NCBI RefSeq assembly: GCF_023935105.1
Contig: NZ_CP096040.1
Span: 496,001-560,000, forward strand
DNA length: 64,000 nt
Reading direction: 5' to 3'
Source: Caulobacter segnis
Lineage (GTDB): Bacteria; Pseudomonadota; Alphaproteobacteria; Caulobacterales; Caulobacteraceae
Positions 60,007 through 64,000 of the stretch are shown here, one piece after another. The notes beneath the pieces were generated by a model. The model did no database searches. It saw nothing but the letters and a program-made list of their open reading frames with translations, and was not told where the DNA came from. Numbering within the stretch: the first letter of the stretch is position 1; every line of letters begins with the position of its first letter. The translations under genes were made by a program, and so were the position numbers.

Positions 60007-63000
60007 TCAGAAAGTGGCGCGCGCCGTCACGGTGAAGGTGCGACCGTCATAGTCGACCCAGCGCGAGACCCGACGGTCGTTCTCGAACTCGAACCGTGCG
60101 GAGTCGGTGAGGTTGTAGGCGTCCACCGACAGGGTGAAGTTGTCGGTGACATTGTACGAGGCCGACATGTCCAGCTGACCGCGCGCCCTGACCGAGCGTG
60201 CGCCGCCGGTATAGGTGCCGTTGGCGTTCAGCGGATAGTCCGAGCGATAGTTGTAGACGGCGCGGATGCCGTACTTCGGCGTCTCGTAGTAGCCGATCAG
60301 GTTGACGTTGTGCTTGGAGATGCCCGGGAACGGAGCGATCGAGGGGCTCTTGGACGTCGTGTAGGCGTAGTTGAAGCTGCCGCCGAAGTTCTTCCAGAAG
60401 CCGGGCAGGAAATCGAGGTTCTGCTGGATGTTGAACTCGACGCCCTCGACGGTCGTCGGCTTGTCGAGGTTATAGGCGCCGCTGGCGTTGACGTGCACCT
60501 GGCGGGTGGCGGTCGAGAGGCTGGTGGCGTTGCAGTAGGCCCCGTCCCATGACAAGGCGCCGAAGCCCCAGGTCGAGCCGTCCGAGGGGCAGAGCAAAGC
60601 CGGGTCGGACGTCGAGGCGATGCGACCGGTGATGTTCTTGCGGAAATAGGCCAGCGAGACCAGGCCGTTGGGGCGGTTGTACCACTCCAGCGACAGGTCG
60701 AAGGACTCGGCCATGTAGGGGCGCAGGTTGTTGTTCCCGATCTGCACCGAGACGTCATAGACGCTGACCGAACCCGAGCTGAGGCCGGTGTTCAGGATCT
60801 GGCCTGGATTGACCTTGGTCGACGGCGAGTACTGGCGCGGGTGCGGGCGGACATAGGTCTTGTAGTAGGCGCCGCGCAGGATCAGGTCGTCGGTGACGTC
60901 GGCCACCACGATCGCCGACGGTAGGAAGAAGTTGTACTTGTTCTTGTACTGGTCGGTCTTGAAATCGTTCGGCGAGCCGATCGAGTCGACCGGCGGCTTC
61001 GTCCGGTCCAGCGTCGTGATGGTGTTCTTGGTGTCTTCGTAGCGGCCACCGAAGTTACCGCGCACGCCGTGGCCGAAGATCTCGGTGTCGTACTTCGCCT
61101 GGATGTAGAACTGATTGATATCGTTCTCGTTGGTGAAGTTCTTGTCGTAGTAGGCGCCGTCCGAGTACTGGATGTTCAGGCCGGTCGGCGACAGCGTGCC
61201 GCCCGGATAGACCGAGACGGGCGTCACCGCGCCTAGGAAGCGGCGGATGTCCAGGGTCTGCCAGTTCTTGGTGTAGTTGCCGGCGATGCCGCCCATGAAG
61301 TCGTCCACGAACGGCGCGGTGCTCAGCATGTCCGGCGTGATCTTCGACGTCTGGATGCCGTAGCCGAACACGCGGTAGCCCGTGGAGACGTACTTCTCGC
61401 GTTCGAGGCGTACGCCGCCCTGGATGCTCTTGATCGGGCCCCATTCGACGAAGCGTTCGCCGTCCAGACCCAGGCTGTTCAGCTCGTTCTTGGCGTAGCT
61501 CTGCGAGCCTTCCAGGCCCAGGCGGATCGAGCTGTTGGCCGACGTGCCGTTGTTATAATACGACACCGGGTCGTTGACGTTGCCCCACGTCCAGGTCGTG
61601 CCCGCCGGCCCCAGCGTGTTTTGCGGGGTGGGGCGCGTGACGTACGAGAAGCCGCCGATATCGTCGAGCCCGGTCGACATCGAGCCGTTGATGTTGTTGC
61701 CGCCGGCGCGGGTGGGATTGACCACGTCGACCGAGGTCTCGACCGAGGCGTTGGAGCCCGACGACAGGCTCAGGGCCGCGGCCAGGCGCCACTTGTCGTT
61801 GCTCCAGTCGATGTTGCCGATGACGCCGTTCGACTTCTGGCGCTGGGAATAGAGGCGTGTCGAGGACAGGCCGTTCATGTTGGTGAAGTCGTAGCCCTGG
61901 TACAGGTAGCGGCCGTCGTTCGTCTGGATCGGCGTGCCCGTCGGCGTGATCACCGTGCCCGCGCCCGGCGTCGAAGACGGGGCGACGTAGTTGATCAGGA
62001 AGTACTGGACGGTGTCGGGCAGATTGCGGTCGGTCGAGAAGCCGATCAGGCCGATCTTGGTGTTGTCGTTCGGCTTCCACTCGACGCCAGCCGTGCCCGA
62101 CCAGACCTTGCCGACATTCATGCGGGTGTACTGGCGGATGGCGCTGTTGGCCCAGACGCCGTTGGTGCTCTTCGAGCCGGTGTTGCTGGTGACATAGGCC
62201 GCCGCGGCGGTCGGCGACAGGCCCAGGGCCTGGCCTAGCGAGCGGCAGTACGAGGTCGCGTTGCTGGCGCAGGCGGTCGGCGAGAAGTACTGGCCGTACG
62301 CCGCGTTGAACTGGGTCGGCGTCAGGCCGGTCATGGCCGAGGTCAGATAGTCGTAGTTGTTGAGGCGGACCGTATCGCGGCGGAAGTTTTCCTTCTTGTA
62401 GGCGAGGGTGCCGAACACCGCGAGGTTGTCGGTCAGGTGCTTGTTGTAGCCCAGCGTGGCGGCGGGGGCCTTGAGATCGCCCAGGGTGTTGTACTCGTAC
62501 GACCCCTTCATGAAGCCGCCGTCCTTGCGCGAAAGCGCCGGGGCGATCTGCAGGTCGACATTGCCCGAGAGGCCGCCCGAGACGGTGTTGGCCATCGGCG
62601 ACTTGGCGATCACGAACGCCGAGAAGATGTCCGAGTTGAACGCGCCCAGCGGCGAGCCCTGGTTGTCGCGCAGCAGGGCGGGACCGGCGAACGACTGGCC
62701 GTTCAGGGTGGTGCGCGCGTACTCGCCCGGCATGCCGCGCAGGTTGATGGTGGCGTCGCGGCCTTCGGCTTCACGGTTGATCTGGACGCCCGGAATGCGC
62801 TGCAGCGCCTCGCCGACGTTCAGGTCGGGGAAGCGGCCCAGGCCGTCCGACGAGATGCCGTCGGTGATTTCGATGGCGGCCTTCTTGGAGCGCACCGCAT
62901 TGGCGTAGCTCTGCTTGAAGCCGGTCACGACGACCGCGTCCAGGGTGTCGCTCGACGGCGCGGCGGCGGTCTGCGCGGCGGCGATGGCGGGCAGTCCCCC

Positions 63001-63063
63001 GATGACGGTGGCGGACAGAAGCGCGATCTTGAGAATGCGCGCGGGGCTGATGTTGGGGTTCAC
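60007..63063 (-). CDS. TonB-dependent outer-membrane receptor of the glycan locus
   Basis: A 1018-residue receptor beginning at a GTG (63063) with an aggaggaggg site just upstream. A signal peptide (SATVIGGLPAIAAAQ) is followed by SDTLDAVVVTGFKQSYANAV, the TonB-box and plug entry, with VGEALQRIPGVQINREAEG and DATINLRGMPGEYARTTLNG marking the plug. The barrel runs to the aromatic end FTVTARATF. By position it is the likely outer-membrane importer of the oligosaccharide attacked by the adjacent GH92, GH115 and GH27 enzymes. It heads that minus-strand unit and has an AT-rich upstream region with an inverted repeat at 63118-63146. Confidence 0.92.
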   Translation of the reverse strand: MNPNISPARILKIALLSATVIGGLPAIAAAQTAAAPSSDTLDAVVVTGFKQSYANAVRSKKAAIEITDGISSDGLGRFPDLNVGEALQRIPGVQINREAEGRDATINLRGMPGEYARTTLNGQSFAGPALLRDNQGSPLGAFNSDIFSAFVIAKSPMANTVSGGLSGNVDLQIAPALSRKDGGFMKGSYEYNTLGDLKAPAATLGYNKHLTDNLAVFGTLAYKKENFRRDTVRLNNYDYLTSAMTGLTPTQFNAAYGQYFSPTACASNATSYCRSLGQALGLSPTAAAAYVTSNTGSKSTNGVWANSAIRQYTRMNVGKVWSGTAGVEWKPNDNTKIGLIGFSTDRNLPDTVQYFLINYVAPSSTPGAGTVITPTGTPIQTNDGRYLYQGYDFTNMNGLSSTRLYSQRQKSNGVIGNIDWSNDKWRLAAALSLSSGSNASVETSVDVVNPTRAGGNNINGSMSTGLDDIGGFSYVTRPTPQNTLGPAGTTWTWGNVNDPVSYYNNGTSANSSIRLGLEGSQSYAKNELNSLGLDGERFVEWGPIKSIQGGVRLEREKYVSTGYRVFGYGIQTSKITPDMLSTAPFVDDFMGGIAGNYTKNWQTLDIRRFLGAVTPVSVYPGGTLSPTGLNIQYSDGAYYDKNFTNENDINQFYIQAKYDTEIFGHGVRGNFGGRYEDTKNTITTLDRTKPPVDSIGSPNDFKTDQYKNKYNFFLPSAIVVADVTDDLILRGAYYKTYVRPHPRQYSPSTKVNPGQILNTGLSSGSVSVYDVSVQIGNNNLRPYMAESFDLSLEWYNRPNGLVSLAYFRKNITGRIASTSDPALLCPSDGSTWGFGALSWDGAYCNATSLSTATRQVHVNASGAYNLDKPTTVEGVEFNIQQNLDFLPGFWKNFGGSFNYAYTTSKSPSIAPFPGISKHNVNLIGYYETPKYGIRAVYNYRSDYPLNANGTYTGGARSVRARGQLDMSASYNVTDNFTLSVDAYNLTDSARFEFENDRRVSRWVDYDGRTFTVTARATF

Positions 63064-63478
63064 GATGTTCCCTCCTCCTTGTTGTCTTTTTCACCGCCTT
63101 GGCTGGCAGTTTATTGGCCTGACCTCTTTAGCGGTATCAGGTCAGGGCGGTTCATTCAATTTGTCTGATGAATAAGATTGACGACAACGTTTCAATGCTG
63201 CCAATATGCAACAATCGCCATATCAAATTGATTCAAAACGGTTTTTTATATGAAATTGGTTTGATTGGCATATTTTTTCACAACCTTACGTTAGAAATTA
63301 TTTTTCTTCCGTTTGAAGTGGCCAGGCCAAATGGTCGTTGGAGGTTATGGTACCGGAACCATCGCGTCGCTCAGGCGGCGGGGCGCCTATCGCCGGGATT
63401 CGGACGGGACGCCGGCCCGAAAATGAGTGCACAAAGGGTCGAGGGCTTATCCTCGATCGGGATCGAGGAAGCGTAGGA
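63064..63478. other. 415-base intergenic region upstream of the TonB receptor
   Basis: The right edge (63150-63300) is strikingly AT-rich for this genome and should hold the receptor promoter. It contains an inverted repeat at 63118-63146. No gene is seen. Confidence 0.6.
63118..63146. promoter_or_regulatory. Inverted repeat CCTGACCT-N13-AGGTCAGG
   Basis: Perfect eight-base arms separated by 13 bases, located 55 bases upstream of the receptor start. It could be an operator for a repressor or activator of the glycan unit. The long spacer suggests either a two-half-site regulator or a small hairpin in the 5' leader. Confidence 0.5.
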
Positions 63479-63786
63479 ATGGAGCGTATGGGCCGGGGGT
63501 TGCTGGCGGGCGTCGCGGGCTTGGCCATGGTCGGCCTCGGGGGCGCGGCGCGCCAGGGACCTAGAAGTCCACCGACATGGTCCCGCGTGGCGACGCCATT
63601 CTGTTGGTCGACGCCGTCCAATGGAGCGCCGGCGGCGACGCGGCCTGGAACGGCTTTGGCCTGCCGCACATGAAGTACCGTCCCAGGCTGGATCCGACCC
63701 GCGTCGGTTTCCGCCTCGAACCGTTCACCGGCGAAGGGACCACGCCGGACAGGGCCCGTCCCGCCCAAGCCACGCCGCCGCAATAG
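63479..63786 (+). pseudogene. Broken exported protein gene (frameshift or internal deletion)
   Basis: An ATG at 63479 opens a signal peptide-like stretch (ERMGRGLLAGVAGLAMVGLG) that then runs out of sense. A second frame, from about 63565 to the stop at 63786, encodes plausible protein ([40 protein letters not shown]) that seems to be the C-terminal part of a larger enzyme. The pieces are in different frames and a stop (63562-63564) sits between them, so this is either a remnant with a deletion or a frameshift. It ends 11 bases before the GH43-like gene. I cannot name the original family. Confidence 0.4.
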
Positions 63787-63797
63787 GAGTTATCCCG

Positions 63798-64000
63798 ATG
63801 AAGCGTCTTTCCCTCTTCCTCGCGGCGGCCCTGATGGCGGGGCCCGCGCTCGCCGGCCAGCCCATCAGCCCGCGGTTCAACGCCGATCCGTCACCGCACG
63901 CCTTCAAGGGCGGCTACTACCTCTACGCCACCGACGACGCCTCGAACTCGGGCCAGTACTGGGACTCGACCACCTGGCGGCTCTACAGCTCCAAGGATCT
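63798..64000 (+). CDS. GH43-like glycoside hydrolase (3' end outside window)
   Basis: The first 67 codons of an exported enzyme. The ATG at 63798 follows a taggag site, and a signal peptide (LSLFLAAALMAGPALAG) leads to ISPRFNADPSPHAFKGGYYL followed by YATDDASNSGQYWDS. NADPSPHAFKGGYYLYA is the typical opening of GH43 arabinanases, arabinofuranosidases and xylosidases, in which the aspartate is the catalytic base. The rest is cut off. It follows the broken gene by 11 bases and is divergent from the TonB receptor, suggesting membership of the same glycan-degrading locus. Confidence 0.75.
   Translation, partial: MKRLSLFLAAALMAGPALAGQPISPRFNADPSPHAFKGGYYLYATDDASNSGQYWDSTTWRLYSSKD

Overview
The window looks like chromosomal DNA from a Caulobacter-type alphaproteobacterium. 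The DNA is GC-rich, genes are densely packed with many ATGA-type overlaps, and it carries very large TonB-dependent receptors, a FecI-type sigma factor with a FecR partner, an alternative chemotaxis cluster, and a myo-inositol ABC transporter of the Caulobacter IbpA/IatA/IatP type with a recognisable IolR operator. No species-level call can be made from the sequence alone.

Layout. (1) 1-10166 is a housekeeping backbone: the end of a phospholipase D-like gene; a minus-strand run metX-metW-endonuclease/phosphatase with 4-base overlaps; a plus-strand run of a SixA-like phosphatase, a DUF952 protein, pyrD, a TVP38-family membrane protein, a sensor kinase and a small protein; then gamma-glutamyltransferase. 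(2) A tRNA-Arg(ACG) at 10167-10243 is the left edge of a probable genomic island (about 10244-28050). A large serine recombinase abuts the tRNA, and its last codons and stop lie antisense inside it. The left half of the island holds a Panacea-type antitoxin with an unrecognised partner, an unrecognised three-pass membrane protein, a GIY-YIG-like nuclease and a PD-(D/E)XK-like nuclease. The right half (about 19.4-28.05 kb) is an unusual string of small hypothetical, membrane or secreted genes separated by six copies of a same-orientation structured repeat. One 445 bp segment carrying an excisionase-like gene is present twice there.

(3) 28123-33920 is a cell-surface uptake unit: a FecR gene broken by two apparent frameshifts, its sigma factor, a divergent intergenic region with several palindromes (one LacI-operator-like), an HU-like small protein and a 1148-residue TonB receptor ending at a strong terminator. 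(4) 34163-47284 is a chemotaxis cluster: STAS protein, CheY, CheA, CheW, two MCPs with almost identical signalling domains, a second CheW, CheR and CheB, followed on the other strand by a soluble MCP-like protein and a hybrid sensor kinase.

(5) 47419-64000 is a carbohydrate locus. An IolR-type site precedes ibpA-iatA-iatP, which runs on into a GH92 alpha-mannosidase gene. Converging on it from the right is a unit of TonB receptor, a second GH92, a GH115 alpha-glucuronidase and a GH27 alpha-galactosidase-like enzyme. A GH43-like gene begins at the window's right edge behind a broken small gene. Together they suggest outer-membrane import and periplasmic trimming of a mixed mannose/glucuronate/galactose glycan next to inositol uptake.

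The parts most worth a second look are the repeat-separated gene array and the unrecognised genes of the island, and the co-location of inositol uptake with alpha-mannosidases and alpha-glucuronidase.
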